Shown here: positions 35,001-43,511 of the stretch, piece by piece | Numbering within the stretch: the first letter of the stretch is position 1 | Layout of the letters: the number at the start of each line of letters is the position of its first letter | Source of the DNA: an uncultured Phocaeicola sp. | GTDB lineage: Bacteria > Bacteroidota > Bacteroidia > Bacteroidales > Bacteroidaceae | Length of the DNA: 48,848 nucleotides | Reading direction: 5' to 3' | NCBI GenBank assembly: GCA_944320815.1 | Contig: CALUIZ010000023.1 | Coordinates: forward strand, 1-48,848 | Made by a program: the position numbers and the translations under genes | Notes under the pieces: generated by a model | What the model saw: the letters and a program-made list of their open reading frames with translations, nothing else | The model's database searches: none | What the model was told of the DNA's origin: nothing

Positions 35001-36075
35001 TCGTCACCAGCGTTTCCTTTTTCATAGTCTGAACCAGACGGAACTTATACATGCTCGGATTGTAATAGCACAATCCCTCCCACAATGTACCGACCCATAC
35101 GCCGTGGTTGTTATCGGCCAGTACACACTGAATGTCATTTCTCAGCACATTTCCATCGTTCAACAACAAGCCGGACATCGCCTGTATCCGATGCGTCTTC
35201 CCGTCTATCCTGCGCAATCCCGACCAAGAAGAGCCGACCCACACATTCCCTCCCGTATCCATATCCATACAAGTAAAGAAGTTGGACATCCCATTGATGG
35301 TCAGCAGTTCTTTCCACTTCTGTTCCTGACGCACATACACACAAACCGCCTGGTTGTACATCAGCCAGACGTTGCCTTCTCCATCCGTCTGAATCTTCAG
35401 CCGGTCGGTAGCATCCGATATTTTCCCGACAAACGAACGGTCTTCATCAACAAACCGCTTTAACGTGCGGTTCCATAGTCTTATCAGGCCGTCCGTATAT
35501 ACAATATAATAAAGGTCTTCGTATTGGGCCAACTCGCAAGGTACCCCATGACGGGAAGCAGAAACACCGTCTTCCACCGTTTCCAGCACGGAAGCATCGG
35601 TGTCATAAAATAAAAAAACGTTATCTTCGGTAAGAAACCAATAGTTCCCGTCATCGTCCACAAACAGATTCTTCAGCCTGCCCCTCACTCCCATGCTGCG
35701 CAGTTCACCCTCTATATCATAGATAAAGCGATTGGTATTCAGATCAAAGAGAAGCAGATACCCCGGCGACTTCATCCAGACCCTATCCTTACGGTCACAA
35801 TAATCCTTGAAAATCTGGTTCCGGTTATAACTCCACTGATAAATTTTCCGGCGGTCGTGATAGAAATGTTCGAAGGTAGCTCCATTAAAGATATTCAGAA
35901 TAGAAGAAGTACGGACAGCCACCCGTCCGTCACGGAGCATCGAAAGGTAGCGTATCTGATTATCCGACATTCCGTCGGCCACATCCCAACGGTGAAACAT
36001 GATGTCCGTCTGCGCATGAAGCGGAATGCAGACAAGGCAAAGCAGAAAGAAAAGAATGTGTCCGGCATGTTTCAT
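32035..36075 (-). CDS. Hybrid two-component system regulator of the PUL (HTCS)
   Basis: 1346 residues from ATG 36075, where a clear signal peptide begins (HAGHILFFLLCLVCIPLHAQ). Order of parts: a periplasmic two-bladed propeller sensor of Reg_prop repeats at about 25-700 (repeats such as VWVGTLWEGLCYYNPS and ILVGTGLNGLMRYNPHTGE), a Y_Y_Y domain at about 710-785, and one membrane helix at about 798-822. The histidine kinase follows (phospho-acceptor His859 in TNISHEFRTPLTLI; ATP site NNLYSNAFKF, DTGCGIS, GSGIGLHMV), then a receiver with Asp1144 in DLIVSDMMMPVMDG, and a C-terminal AraC-type DNA-binding domain (LCESLCMSRSQLYRKFESIT and ISEISDRVGFNSIKYFNKYF). It would sense an oligosaccharide in the periplasm and activate the PUL. 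All key residues look intact. Confidence 0.97.
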   Translation of the reverse strand: MKHAGHILFFLLCLVCIPLHAQTDIMFHRWDVADGMSDNQIRYLSMLRDGRVAVRTSSILNIFNGATFEHFYHDRRKIYQWSYNRNQIFKDYCDRKDRVWMKSPGYLLLFDLNTNRFIYDIEGELRSMGVRGRLKNLFVDDDGNYWFLTEDNVFLFYDTDASVLETVEDGVSASRHGVPCELAQYEDLYYIVYTDGLIRLWNRTLKRFVDEDRSFVGKISDATDRLKIQTDGEGNVWLMYNQAVCVYVRQEQKWKELLTINGMSNFFTCMDMDTGGNVWVGSSWSGLRRIDGKTHRIQAMSGLLLNDGNVLRNDIQCVLADNNHGVWVGTLWEGLCYYNPSMYKFRLVQTMKKETLVTNEVVRCLLEDEDGTILVGTGLNGLMRYNPHTGETKRAFSGTLGDASLCLCLYRDRENRIWIGTYLEGFYCIDGKSVRVYNRNNADRNLFPDQNISRAVYESPDGRFWVSVSNKGVGELDLHTGKITLLSERHPEIAFHKRDYGFYSASDSVFAVYGENGIYYYDRYTDKVFVPEIDSPESPKFMGPQVSYNCVFRDSRSLEWFGTNLGIRIWDGKRGKAYTLNAENGLANNNISSIVEDDEGVYWVSTVCNVSRISLRETSEGYRFQVVNFDVDDGVQDGKLYENSCLKSRDGEIYFGGHHGINVFNPSEMHYNKIQGKPIFTGFRVFNTPLKEGTEYEGRIVMDRPLNHMDEIQLRYDENFISVEFSGMNYVNGSRSYYRYRLENFEDGWNEIRTGGIGMASYTGLRPGSYKLVVYAGNSDRIWGERPAELAIVIAPPFWATWPAYMGYGLLTLALVWLAVRSYRKKRARELMEQEMLKREQQKEELNQMKFRFFTNISHEFRTPLTLIMTPLGILMKEVQEPLRTKLERIYRHADTLLQLVNQLLDFRKLEMGGESLNLEKSDMVEFVRYVASEFKELAKTRSIDFEVSCGTSRIPMWFDEAKMQKILNNLYSNAFKFMPDGGRILTKISREMKDGKPYAVIEVLDTGCGISEKDVETIFNRFYRSDPTSGIEGSGIGLHMVKEYVKLHEGEVEVHSKLGEGTSFVIHIPADLGGEEDVSDSVSSEVPVEKTGRKSLLVVEDNAEFRHFLAEQLRTYYDVLEAGNGAEGERMAVEKSPDLIVSDMMMPVMDGLEMCSHIKNNIQTSHIPVILLTARISDEARIEGYKAGADSYISKPFNFEILLTRIRTLLEQQEKRREMFHKEIEISPASITITSLDEEFVRKAVKLVEDHLDDPQFSVSYLCESLCMSRSQLYRKFESITGQTPNDFIRSVRLKHAAQLLKTGNSSISEISDRVGFNSIKYFNKYFKEEFGVTPTQYRAGEEKA

Positions 36076-36100
36076 AGCAACTTTCGTTTTTGGGTTCCCG

Positions 36101-36108
36101 CAAATGTA
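36101..36108 (-). promoter_or_regulatory. -7 box for the HTCS gene
   Basis: TACATTTG on the minus strand matches TAnnTTTG, 26 bases before the chosen ATG, and supports that start. The rest of the 255-base divergent region up to 36330 holds a small palindrome (AACCGG-CTT-CCGGTT region, 36253-36267) and TACCTTTT at 36291-36298, a one-mismatch -7 box for the lyase gene. Confidence 0.5.
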
Positions 36109-36330
36109 GGACATTCCCGGCAATAAAGCAAACGAAAATTACGGAAAGCGCATACAAGCGAACGGGCGGAGAACAAGACAGAGAATTCGGGCACATGGGC
36201 AGGATTTTCCGGCCGCGGAACCGGGAATTACAATGGGAACAACACATAAAAAAACCGGCTTCCGGTTAAGTATTCGCATATTTCCAAGCGTACCTTTTAA
36301 AGAAATGAATCAAAAAAACGGACAATCATC

Positions 36331-38598
36331 ATGAAACGAATTATCCTGGCACTGCTCTGTGTATGGTGCCTGACAACCGTCTGGGCACAGAAGATAAGCT
36401 ATCCTTCGCTGCTGTTCACTCCCCAACGTATTGCGGAAGCCAAACAGCGGGTATCAGAAGATTCTGTCTATCGCAAGGCATGGAACGAGATAAAGGCAAC
36501 CGCCGACAAGGTGAAGGGTGACCGGGACATCAACCGGGCCGACTATCTCGCCCTCGCCTATCTGATGACCGGAGACAAGACTTATGCCGAAAAGACAAAA
36601 AAGATTCTCCTGAACATCTCGAACGACAAGTCGTGGGGAAACGCGGAAATGCTGGCACGCACCCCTGCATGGAACTCGGAACTCAACATGGCGCACAAGG
36701 CATTTTATGCGGCCATAGCCTATGATGCTGTCTACGACGAGCTTTCAGGGAGCGAACGGAAACAGATTGCCGAGGGACTGGAAAGGCTGGCCGTGAAGCC
36801 TTTGCTCGGCGACTGGATTCTGGAACCCACACGTATCCACTCGCTTAACTCGATGGGACACAATTGGTGGACTTCGTGCGTATGCATGGGGGGACTGCTG
36901 GCCATGAGTCTGCAGAATGAACTGAAAAATGCCGAAAGATACATAGAAGCCGTAAACGAAGCACTCCCCGAATGGGTCGACTTTGAAGGTGACGTGCTGC
37001 AGCACAAGCCTAAAACATTCGATGATGCAGGAGGCATGTACGAGAGCCTCAACTATGCCAACTACGGTATTCAGGAAGCACTGCTCTTTTGTATGGCATG
37101 GAAGAACACCCACGAAGGAGAAGCGGGGAACCACATCCCCCAACTCAAGAAACTCCCTTCTTTCTTCTCGTTCATATGCTATCCGCGAAACGGAATGCTC
37201 TACAGCATCAACTTCGGAGACAGCCACAAGGAAACAACAGCCGAAAGCAGCCTGATGCTGTTGTATGCACTCGGTTTCCAGGACAGCAATATCTTATGGT
37301 ATATAAGCCAGATAAAGCAAGGGCAGAACCGTGACGGATATTTCATCAACCGCCCGATGGGATTCCTTTATACCCCAGAACTCGACAACGCGCCGAAAGT
37401 GCCCGACCTGAAAAAATCGCAACTGTTCAGCGATTTCGGCTGGGCCACCATGCGCAACTCATGGGAAAAGGACGAAACCATGCTGGCGGTAAAGTCGGGA
37501 CATACCTGGAACCACTCCCATGCCGATGCCAACTCGTTCATCCTTTTCCATAAGGGAGAAGACATCCTGAAAGAAGCTGGACGCTGCTGGTATCCCAACC
37601 CAGAATACCGCAACTATTTCTTCCAGAGTCGTGCGCACAACGTGGTGCTTTTCAACGGGAAAGGACAAAGCCGCGAACAGCAGTACTACGGTTCGCCTCT
37701 CCGGGGAAATCTGTTCGGCTTACTCGATGGAGGAAACATCAAATACGTGCTTGCTGACGGGACAGGCCCCTATGCCGACCAGTTCAGCCGCAACTTCCGC
37801 CATTTCCTTTGGCTTGACAATGTAATTTATATCATAGACGACCTGAAGACCCATGAGACAGGACACTTCGAATGGCTTTGGCATCCGGGAGGAGAAGCGA
37901 AAAAGAAAGGAGCGGATTTGATTGTGACAAACAATAAATCATCGGCAATCGTCCGTCCGCTCTATCCACGTATGCTGGCTCAATCAGATTTCGTACACGA
38001 TTATCCCGATGATTTGTACTGGGAGGAAATCGAAGCTCCCACTGAAGACCTGAAAGGCAAGGAAACATACTATTCGTTCCATCTTCCCGCCGAGACCAAC
38101 CGGGTGAAGGGAGTCACGGCCATCATTCTGAAAGACAGCATCGACCAGAAAGAACTTCCAAACATCGAACGACGTGACGGAAAAAACTGGATAGGACTGC
38201 GCATAAGCTACAAAGGGAAAGTCACCGACCTGTATATCAACCAACTGGCGGACGGAAGGCTGATGCACAGCAACTCATGGATTGAAGCGGACGGATGGGC
38301 CACAGATGCCTACATGTTCGCCGTAAGCTATGAAGAAGGAGCTTCGCCAGCGAACTCAGAAGAAATCTTTATCTGCTACGGAAGCGCGTTGAGAAGGGAA
38401 GAGGTCACCTATTTCTCATCCTTGAGCAAACTCACGCTCATCGAAAAGGAAGAGAAAGGCAACATGCACCTCTGGATTGACAAGGATTCCAAAGTGAGAG
38501 CATACATAAGAAGCAGAAAACGCCCGTCAAGGCTTCAGGTAAACGAAAAGACAATTCCTGTCAGCTACAACGACCGAATGCTTAGAATCAAGTTCTGA
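36331..38598 (+). CDS. Heparinase II/III-fold polysaccharide lyase
   Basis: 755 residues. Signal peptide (IILALLCVWCLTTVWAQ). N-terminal (alpha/alpha) toroid at about 20-350 with NSMGHNWWTSCVCMGGL and GGMYESLNYANYG, motifs that line the active site in this superfamily. The C-terminal beta-sheet domain carries the hallmark WNHSHADANSFILF (His395, His397) and SRAHNVVLFNGKG. It belongs with PL families built on this fold (PL12, 15, 17, 21, 33, 35, 37). I cannot choose one. Such enzymes act on uronic-acid polymers such as glycosaminoglycans, alginate, ulvan or glucuronan. It is divergent from the regulator and outside the main operon. The promoter region lacks the 11-bp repeats seen before the operon. 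Confidence 0.85.
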   Translation: MKRIILALLCVWCLTTVWAQKISYPSLLFTPQRIAEAKQRVSEDSVYRKAWNEIKATADKVKGDRDINRADYLALAYLMTGDKTYAEKTKKILLNISNDKSWGNAEMLARTPAWNSELNMAHKAFYAAIAYDAVYDELSGSERKQIAEGLERLAVKPLLGDWILEPTRIHSLNSMGHNWWTSCVCMGGLLAMSLQNELKNAERYIEAVNEALPEWVDFEGDVLQHKPKTFDDAGGMYESLNYANYGIQEALLFCMAWKNTHEGEAGNHIPQLKKLPSFFSFICYPRNGMLYSINFGDSHKETTAESSLMLLYALGFQDSNILWYISQIKQGQNRDGYFINRPMGFLYTPELDNAPKVPDLKKSQLFSDFGWATMRNSWEKDETMLAVKSGHTWNHSHADANSFILFHKGEDILKEAGRCWYPNPEYRNYFFQSRAHNVVLFNGKGQSREQQYYGSPLRGNLFGLLDGGNIKYVLADGTGPYADQFSRNFRHFLWLDNVIYIIDDLKTHETGHFEWLWHPGGEAKKKGADLIVTNNKSSAIVRPLYPRMLAQSDFVHDYPDDLYWEEIEAPTEDLKGKETYYSFHLPAETNRVKGVTAIILKDSIDQKELPNIERRDGKNWIGLRISYKGKVTDLYINQLADGRLMHSNSWIEADGWATDAYMFAVSYEEGASPANSEEIFICYGSALRREEVTYFSSLSKLTLIEKEEKGNMHLWIDKDSKVRAYIRSRKRPSRLQVNEKTIPVSYNDRMLRIKF

Positions 38599-38671
38599 GT
38601 TAGAACGATATTGAAGTATTTTAGGGGACTCACACCCGTTAGCTGATGCTCGTACCGAGCATATTGTAAAA

Positions 38672-38713
38672 AAGGGTGCCGAAACACCTGTTGATTTGCG
38701 TTTCGGCACCCTT
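38672..38713 (-). terminator. Terminator of the acyl-CoA ligase operon
   Basis: Perfect 14-bp stem (AAGGGTGCCGAAAC at 38672-38685, GTTTCGGCACCCTT at 38700-38713), followed on the minus strand by TTTTTTAC. It ends 22 bases past the ligase stop and also faces the lyase gene. Confidence 0.85.
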
Positions 38714-38735
38714 CCTAAAAAATCTGGACAAGTTC

Positions 38736-40391
38736 CTATTTATTGTCTTTCTGACGGATTTCCACGCGGCGGATTTTCCCGCTGATAGTTTTCGGAAGTT
38801 CATCCACAAACTCAATGACACGCGGATACTTGTAAGGAGCCGTGACACGCTTCACATGGTCCTGCAACTCCTTTATCAACTCCGGACCGGCTTTCAACTT
38901 GTATTCTTTCGACAGGACAATGGTCGCCTTCACCACCTGTCCGCGGATTTCATCAGGCACACCCGTAATGGCACATTCCACTACCGCCGGATGGGTCATC
39001 AGCGCACTTTCCACCTCGAACGGGCCGATACGGTAACCGGAACTCTTGATGACATCATCGGCACGACCCACAAACCAATAGTATCCGTCCTCGTCACGCC
39101 AAGCCACATCACCCGTATAATATACTCCGTCGTGCCAAGTGGCCTTCGTCAGAGCAGGGTCACGGTAATATTCCTTGAACAGGCCCAGCGGCTTTCCCTT
39201 GTCGGTACGCACCACAATCTGTCCCTGCTCACCATCCTCCGCCGAACGTCCGTCGGGCTTCAGCAAGTCAATATCGTACTGCGGATTGGGAACACCCATG
39301 CTTCCGGGTTTCGGATCCATCCACGGGAAAGTGGCAAGCGTAAGCGTAGTCTCCGTCTGTCCAAACCCTTCCATCAGACGAATGCCCGTAATCTTCTTGA
39401 AAGTCTCATACACCGAATAGTTCAGAGCCTCGCCCGCCGTAGTGCAGTATTCCAGTGAAGAGAGGTCGTATTTGGTCAGGTCTTCCCGAATCAGGAAACG
39501 ATAGATGGTAGGAGGCGCGCAGAGCGAAGTGATATGATAGTCATGTATCTTCTGGAGAATGTCGGCCGGAGTGAACTTCTCATGGTCATACACGAAAATG
39601 TTCGCCCCTGCAATCATCTGGCCGTAAAGTTTCCCCCATACCGCCTTTCCCCATCCTGTATCGGCAATGGTGAAATGCAGGCTGTTCTCGTTCAGGTTGT
39701 GCCAATAGCATCCGGTGGCGATATGTCCCAGCGGATAAGTGAAATCATGAGCCACCATCTTGGGTTCCCCAGTAGTTCCCGAAGTAAAATACATCAATGA
39801 AATGTCATCATTCGAGTTCGGATGTTCCGGACGCACGAAGGGGGCAGCGTTTTCAATGCCCTTGTGGAAATCTTCAAACCCTTCCGGATACTCAGGCCCC
39901 ACACTGACCAGCCTTTCCACCGTAGGCGATTCAGGCATGGCATCCACAATGTGCTTGGTGATGACCGATTCTCCGGCCGCCACAATCGCCTTGATTCCAG
40001 CAGCCTGACACCGGTACACGATGTCTTTCTTGGTGAGCAGATGCGTGGCGGGAATCGTAATCGCACCGATTTTGTGAAGAGCGATGATGGAGAACCAGAA
40101 TTCATAACGGCGTTTCAATATCAGCATCACGCGGTCGCCCTTGCCGATGCCGATGCTCTGGAAATAAGATGCCGTCATGTCAGTATATTTCTTCAGGTCG
40201 GCAAACGTGAACTGGATGTGCTCGCCCTTGTCGTTCGTCCACAACAGAGCCTTCTTGTCCGGCTGTTCAGCGGCCCAGGCATCCACCACATCATATCCGA
40301 AATTGAAGTTTTCGGGCACCTTTATCTTGAAGTTTTTGATGAAATCTTCCTGCGAAGTGAAATGTGTCTGTTCAAGAAATCTCTCTAACAT
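38736..40391 (-). CDS. AMP-forming acyl-CoA synthetase
   Basis: 551 residues. ANL-superfamily enzyme that activates a carboxylic acid as acyl-AMP and then acyl-CoA. Motifs: P-loop-like [19 protein letters not shown], the adenine-site [36 protein letters not shown] and [20 protein letters not shown], and the C-terminal catalytic Lys in [15 protein letters not shown]. Overall it resembles medium-chain or acetyl-CoA synthetase-like Bacteroides proteins. The substrate acid is not determinable. It lies 17 bases after a cupin-XRE regulator in the same operon. Confidence 0.9.
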   Translation of the reverse strand: MLERFLEQTHFTSQEDFIKNFKIKVPENFNFGYDVVDAWAAEQPDKKALLWTNDKGEHIQFTFADLKKYTDMTASYFQSIGIGKGDRVMLILKRRYEFWFSIIALHKIGAITIPATHLLTKKDIVYRCQAAGIKAIVAAGESVITKHIVDAMPESPTVERLVSVGPEYPEGFEDFHKGIENAAPFVRPEHPNSNDDISLMYFTSGTTGEPKMVAHDFTYPLGHIATGCYWHNLNENSLHFTIADTGWGKAVWGKLYGQMIAGANIFVYDHEKFTPADILQKIHDYHITSLCAPPTIYRFLIREDLTKYDLSSLEYCTTAGEALNYSVYETFKKITGIRLMEGFGQTETTLTLATFPWMDPKPGSMGVPNPQYDIDLLKPDGRSAEDGEQGQIVVRTDKGKPLGLFKEYYRDPALTKATWHDGVYYTGDVAWRDEDGYYWFVGRADDVIKSSGYRIGPFEVESALMTHPAVVECAITGVPDEIRGQVVKATIVLSKEYKLKAGPELIKELQDHVKRVTAPYKYPRVIEFVDELPKTISGKIRRVEIRQKDNK

Positions 40392-40408
40392 ATCTTTTAC
40401 CTTTATAG

Positions 40409-40966
40409 TTATTGCATAATGACAGCCAAGAATTTCAATGTTTTCCCGTCGAGTGCCTTCATGCCATGAGGCAATGAAGAATCGAAATAAATGCTGTCGC
40501 CCTCATTCAGTACCAGTTCTTTTCCGTTGACGCTCAAAAGAAGCCTTCCTTCAATCACCAGATTGAACTCCTGTCCGTTATGGGTATTATAATACATGGG
40601 AGTGTCTTCCGGTTTCGGTTCCACCGTCACAATGAACGGATCGGCGATACGGTTTCTAAACCCCGAAGCCAACGACTGATATTTATAAGCCTTGGTGCGT
40701 TCCACGGAGATACCCGTACCCTTACGGGTAAGAAAGTAGGAATTCATCTTCGGTTCCTCACCGAACATCAGCACATCCAACGGAATCTCGAACTGATGAG
40801 CTATCTTCTGGAGCGTACTGACCGCAATGTCATACTCGCCCGATTCAATCCGGCGGTACTCATCCGCCGACATTCCGCACTTTCCGGCCATTTCCTCTAT
40901 TGTCAAATCCAGCGCATCCCGCAATCCGCAGATACGCTCGGCAATCTGTCTTATCTGTTCATCCAT
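40409..40966 (-). CDS. XRE-family regulator with cupin sensor domain
   Basis: 185 residues. Helix-turn-helix at about 10-65 ([20 protein letters not shown] then [16 protein letters not shown]). The C-terminal cupin at about 105-180 includes [38 protein letters not shown] and the final strand FLAVIMQ. Related regulators bind a small carboxylate or other ligand in the cupin. First gene of the operon with the acyl-CoA ligase, which it probably controls according to that substrate or product. Linkage is conserved-looking but unproven. Confidence 0.9.
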   Translation of the reverse strand: MDEQIRQIAERICGLRDALDLTIEEMAGKCGMSADEYRRIESGEYDIAVSTLQKIAHQFEIPLDVLMFGEEPKMNSYFLTRKGTGISVERTKAYKYQSLASGFRNRIADPFIVTVEPKPEDTPMYYNTHNGQEFNLVIEGRLLLSVNGKELVLNEGDSIYFDSSLPHGMKALDGKTLKFLAVIMQ

Positions 40967-40989
40967 AGTGTGATTATGTTAGTTTCCGC

Positions 40990-40997
40990 CAAAATTA
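40990..40997 (-). promoter_or_regulatory. -7 box of the XRE/acyl-CoA ligase operon
   Basis: TAATTTTG on the minus strand matches TAnnTTTG, 23 bases before the regulator ATG. Confidence 0.5.
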
Positions 40998-41102
40998 CGA
41001 AAGATTCTGATACCAAAAGGCAAAAAAGCGAGAAAAAAGTTTCAGGATAAACCATTTCTCCTGAAAGAATGGAAAGCACACCAATCCTGTCCGATAATTT
41101 TG

Positions 41103-41110
41103 TAAATTTG
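41103..41110 (+). promoter_or_regulatory. -7 box of the small lipoprotein operon
   Basis: TAAATTTG matches TAnnTTTG, 14 bases before the first in-frame ATG (41125) and 23 before the second (41134). Confidence 0.5.
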
Positions 41111-41133
41111 CAATCACAAGTCAAATGTATCCA

Positions 41134-41619
41134 ATGAAAAAGTTGACACTCATAATTATGGCGGCAAGCTGCATCATTTCATGCACCGTCACTCCCGGAA
41201 AGCAGGAAGAGATTCATGAAGACACCCTCAAGCGAATCTCCATCCCTTTTGCCGGGCAAACCTCCAAGGAGGCGGAAATCATTCTGGAGAAAGACACTGT
41301 CCTCCCCAATGAAGACAAAATAAGACTGACCGTCAGAAACAGTTCGCCTCACACCATCCGAACAGGAAATGAACATTATCTTGACCGATGGAACGGGAAA
41401 GAATGGGAACGAATTGACCTGAATGCCACCGATGACGGTACAATCATCGTGTTCGATGCCATCGGATATGAACTTGCTCCGGGAAAAGAAATGATTCAGC
41501 ACGCACATCTGCTAAGGGATATGCATCATTATACCGCAGGAAGGTACAGAATCTGTTGGCCCTTCACTGAAAACGGGAAAAAACGGCTCTTGACCAAAGA
41601 ATTCTATATGGAGGAATGA
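41134..41619 (+). CDS. Small lipoprotein with bacterial Ig-like domain
   Basis: 161 residues from ATG 41134 (an in-frame ATG at 41125 adds three residues). Lipoprotein signal MKKLTLIIMAASCIISC, with Cys17 as the likely lipidated residue. One Ig-like domain at about 50-160 resembles the Bacteroidetes Ig-like family (KIRLTVRNSSPHTIRTGNEH then YLDRWNGKEWERI, and a C-terminal YRICWPFTENGKKRLLTKEF). The start at 41134 leaves the usual 20-25 base distance to the -7 box. It is followed 3 bases later by a DUF6483-like gene. Function unknown. Confidence 0.8.
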   Translation: MKKLTLIIMAASCIISCTVTPGKQEEIHEDTLKRISIPFAGQTSKEAEIILEKDTVLPNEDKIRLTVRNSSPHTIRTGNEHYLDRWNGKEWERIDLNATDDGTIIVFDAIGYELAPGKEMIQHAHLLRDMHHYTAGRYRICWPFTENGKKRLLTKEFYMEE

Positions 41620-41622
41620 GAC

Positions 41623-42012
41623 ATGATTAAACAAGATTATCTGATACGAATGATTCAGCAGGTGATTTCCGCAATAGTGGAAGCCCTTCTGCACCGCAAA
41701 CCCATCCGGAAGCAGGAATGGGAGGAATACGACGGAATCGCCCGCCAGATTCTCGGCTTCCCTACGGAGGAACTCAAGACAATAGATATCCGCGAAGTGC
41801 TCCGCCGCTATGATGATGACAAGGACCGCATGGACAAAATCGAACTGGCGGCCATGGCGCTTCTGAAAATCGCGGACGACACGGAAAGTGACCCGATTCT
41901 GAAAGCCAAATTCCATCAGGAGGGTGTGGAATTGCTGGAATACGTGCAGCAACACGGGCATACCTATTCGCTCCAAAGAGAAATGCTGATTGCGATGCTG
42001 AAGAAGTTCTGA
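41623..42012 (+). CDS. DUF6483-like small helical protein
   Basis: 129 residues with no signal or membrane segment. The N-terminus MIKQDYLIRMIQQVISAIVE is typical of DUF6483 proteins, and the rest is helical with paired repeats (KIELAAMALLKIADDTESDP then ILKAKFHQEGVELLEYV). Function is not known. It is co-transcribed with the lipoprotein (3-bp gap). It ends only 7 bases from the convergent TonB-C gene, with no visible terminator between them. Confidence 0.78.
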   Translation: MIKQDYLIRMIQQVISAIVEALLHRKPIRKQEWEEYDGIARQILGFPTEELKTIDIREVLRRYDDDKDRMDKIELAAMALLKIADDTESDPILKAKFHQEGVELLEYVQQHGHTYSLQREMLIAMLKKF

Positions 42013-42019
42013 CCTTTCC

Positions 42020-42433
42020 TCAAAGATTATGAAACGCAACCGCCAATGCAAATCTTGTTCTTACGGGTTTCCCTTCGCACTTGCCCGGAATCCATTTGGG
42101 CATTTTCCTGACAACACGTACAGCCTCTTTATCCCAAAGAGGGTCCAAAGACCTTAGTATTTCTATATCGGATATCGAGCCGTCTTTGTTGACCACGAAC
42201 CACATGACTGTACGTCCCGGGACGCCGCATCCTCCGTTGATGTCTTTTGGCACACGCTTTCTCAGTTCTTTGCGGATGAATTCATTCATCTTTTCCGTTC
42301 CGCCGGGATATTGCGGCATTTCTTCCACTTCGAGATATATGGAGTCAGAATCAGACTGTAAGGTCTGTGCACCCAGATGATTAACTGACGAACAAAGAAT
42401 CATAACCAAACAATAGAAATACAATTTCTTCAT
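42020..42433 (-). CDS. Secreted TonB C-terminal-domain protein (paralogue 3)
   Basis: 137 residues from ATG 42433; the longer frame overlaps the upstream gene. Signal peptide (LYFYCLVMILCSSVNHLGAQ), then a TonB_C domain from about 45 to the end: EEMPQYPGGTEKMNEFIRKE, VMWFVVNKDGSISDIEILRS, KEAVRVVRKMPKWIPGK. The cytoplasmic and transmembrane anchor and the proline-rich body of a true TonB are missing. Third of three tandem relatives in one operon, 29 bases after the second. Confidence 0.85.
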   Translation of the reverse strand: MKKLYFYCLVMILCSSVNHLGAQTLQSDSDSIYLEVEEMPQYPGGTEKMNEFIRKELRKRVPKDINGGCGVPGRTVMWFVVNKDGSISDIEILRSLDPLWDKEAVRVVRKMPKWIPGKCEGKPVRTRFALAVAFHNL

Positions 42434-42462
42434 ACGCAATTTCGATTTCGGATCAAACTCAA

Positions 42463-43500
42463 TCAATAGCACAAATGGCTGTAAGAAACTATCACGACAA
42501 AATGTATTCTCACGTTCTTTCCGTTATGTTTGCCTGGAATCCATTTGGGCATACTCTTGACAATACGGACAGCTTCCTTGTCGCAAACGGAATCCCAAGA
42601 CCTGGCTACCTCCACATTGGATAACGAACCGTCGCTCTCCACTACGAACTCCACGACTGTGCGCGGCCATCCCATTACATTCCCCCAGAAGTATTCGCTT
42701 GGCAATTGAATGTTTTTGCGGATGTAGTCAAGCATCTTCCTCCACCCGCCGGGATATTGCGGCATTTCTTCTGTCTGCCAATATATTGTGTTCTCCGGCA
42801 TTTCCTGCTCCAAGGTGGACAGATAGCTTTCAAAGGGAATCCATCCGTGTTTGGCAAGGCTTTCAAGGTGGTCTCTCAGGTGGATGATTTTATTGGGCAC
42901 GATATGTGTGAGATTGTTATAGACCAAAGTGTCCGTTTTGCCGGTACCTGAGTTCGTGTAAGAGAAGGACTGCAAGTGTCCGTTCTTGTAAAGACATCGG
43001 AAGGTTCTCCACGAACGGTTGTATATCCATTCTCCATCCGCATAGCCGCCTTCGTCAAAATGACCGACAAACATATTCTCGTCATTTTTCACGCTTGCAT
43101 CCCCAATCACCCGATTGGCCTTCATCATGAAGGACAATTCATACCGGGATGTATCGCGGTCAGAAAACACATCCATCAAGCCGGGCATTTCCCCCTCAAA
43201 ACGGTAAGGGCCGTCCAGCTTGCCTCCTTTATAATGCACTTCCAGCTTGCCTTTTCCTGTGTCGTACATCCATAGTCCGTCCTTCATGTTGTTCTTGTAT
43301 CGCCCTGTGATTCTGACGGAATCGTTGGTATAGCGGAAATCGCCTTCATAGATGCGTTCTCCATCGGAGGCAGTCTTGTAAGTATAAGCTGCTTCCCCTC
43401 CTTCGTATTTCCCTGAATAAGTCTGTAAAGTCTGTGCGTTCAGGAGGTTTGCACACAGGCAGATGGCTGCAGCCAGCCCATAACGGAACTGTTTTTTCAT
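42463..43500 (-). CDS. Secreted MORN-like repeat protein with TonB C-terminal domain (paralogue 2)
   Basis: 345 residues. Signal peptide (YGLAAAICLCANLLNAQ). The N-terminal 25-200 holds MORN-like repeats (YEGDFRYTNDSVRITGRYKN, NMKDGLWMYDTGKGKLEVHY, VGHFDEGGYADGEWIYNRSW). The C-terminal about 100 residues are a TonB_C domain (EEMPQYPGGWRKMLDYIRKN, VVEFVVESDGSLSNVEVARS, SMPKWIPGKHNGKNVR). It shares its final domain with its two neighbours. It lies 11 bases after the first paralogue. A role in envelope or surface interaction is possible. Classical TonB function is unlikely without a membrane anchor. Confidence 0.85.
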   Translation of the reverse strand: MKKQFRYGLAAAICLCANLLNAQTLQTYSGKYEGGEAAYTYKTASDGERIYEGDFRYTNDSVRITGRYKNNMKDGLWMYDTGKGKLEVHYKGGKLDGPYRFEGEMPGLMDVFSDRDTSRYELSFMMKANRVIGDASVKNDENMFVGHFDEGGYADGEWIYNRSWRTFRCLYKNGHLQSFSYTNSGTGKTDTLVYNNLTHIVPNKIIHLRDHLESLAKHGWIPFESYLSTLEQEMPENTIYWQTEEMPQYPGGWRKMLDYIRKNIQLPSEYFWGNVMGWPRTVVEFVVESDGSLSNVEVARSWDSVCDKEAVRIVKSMPKWIPGKHNGKNVRIHFVVIVSYSHLCY

Positions 43501-43511
43501 GGCATTGATGT

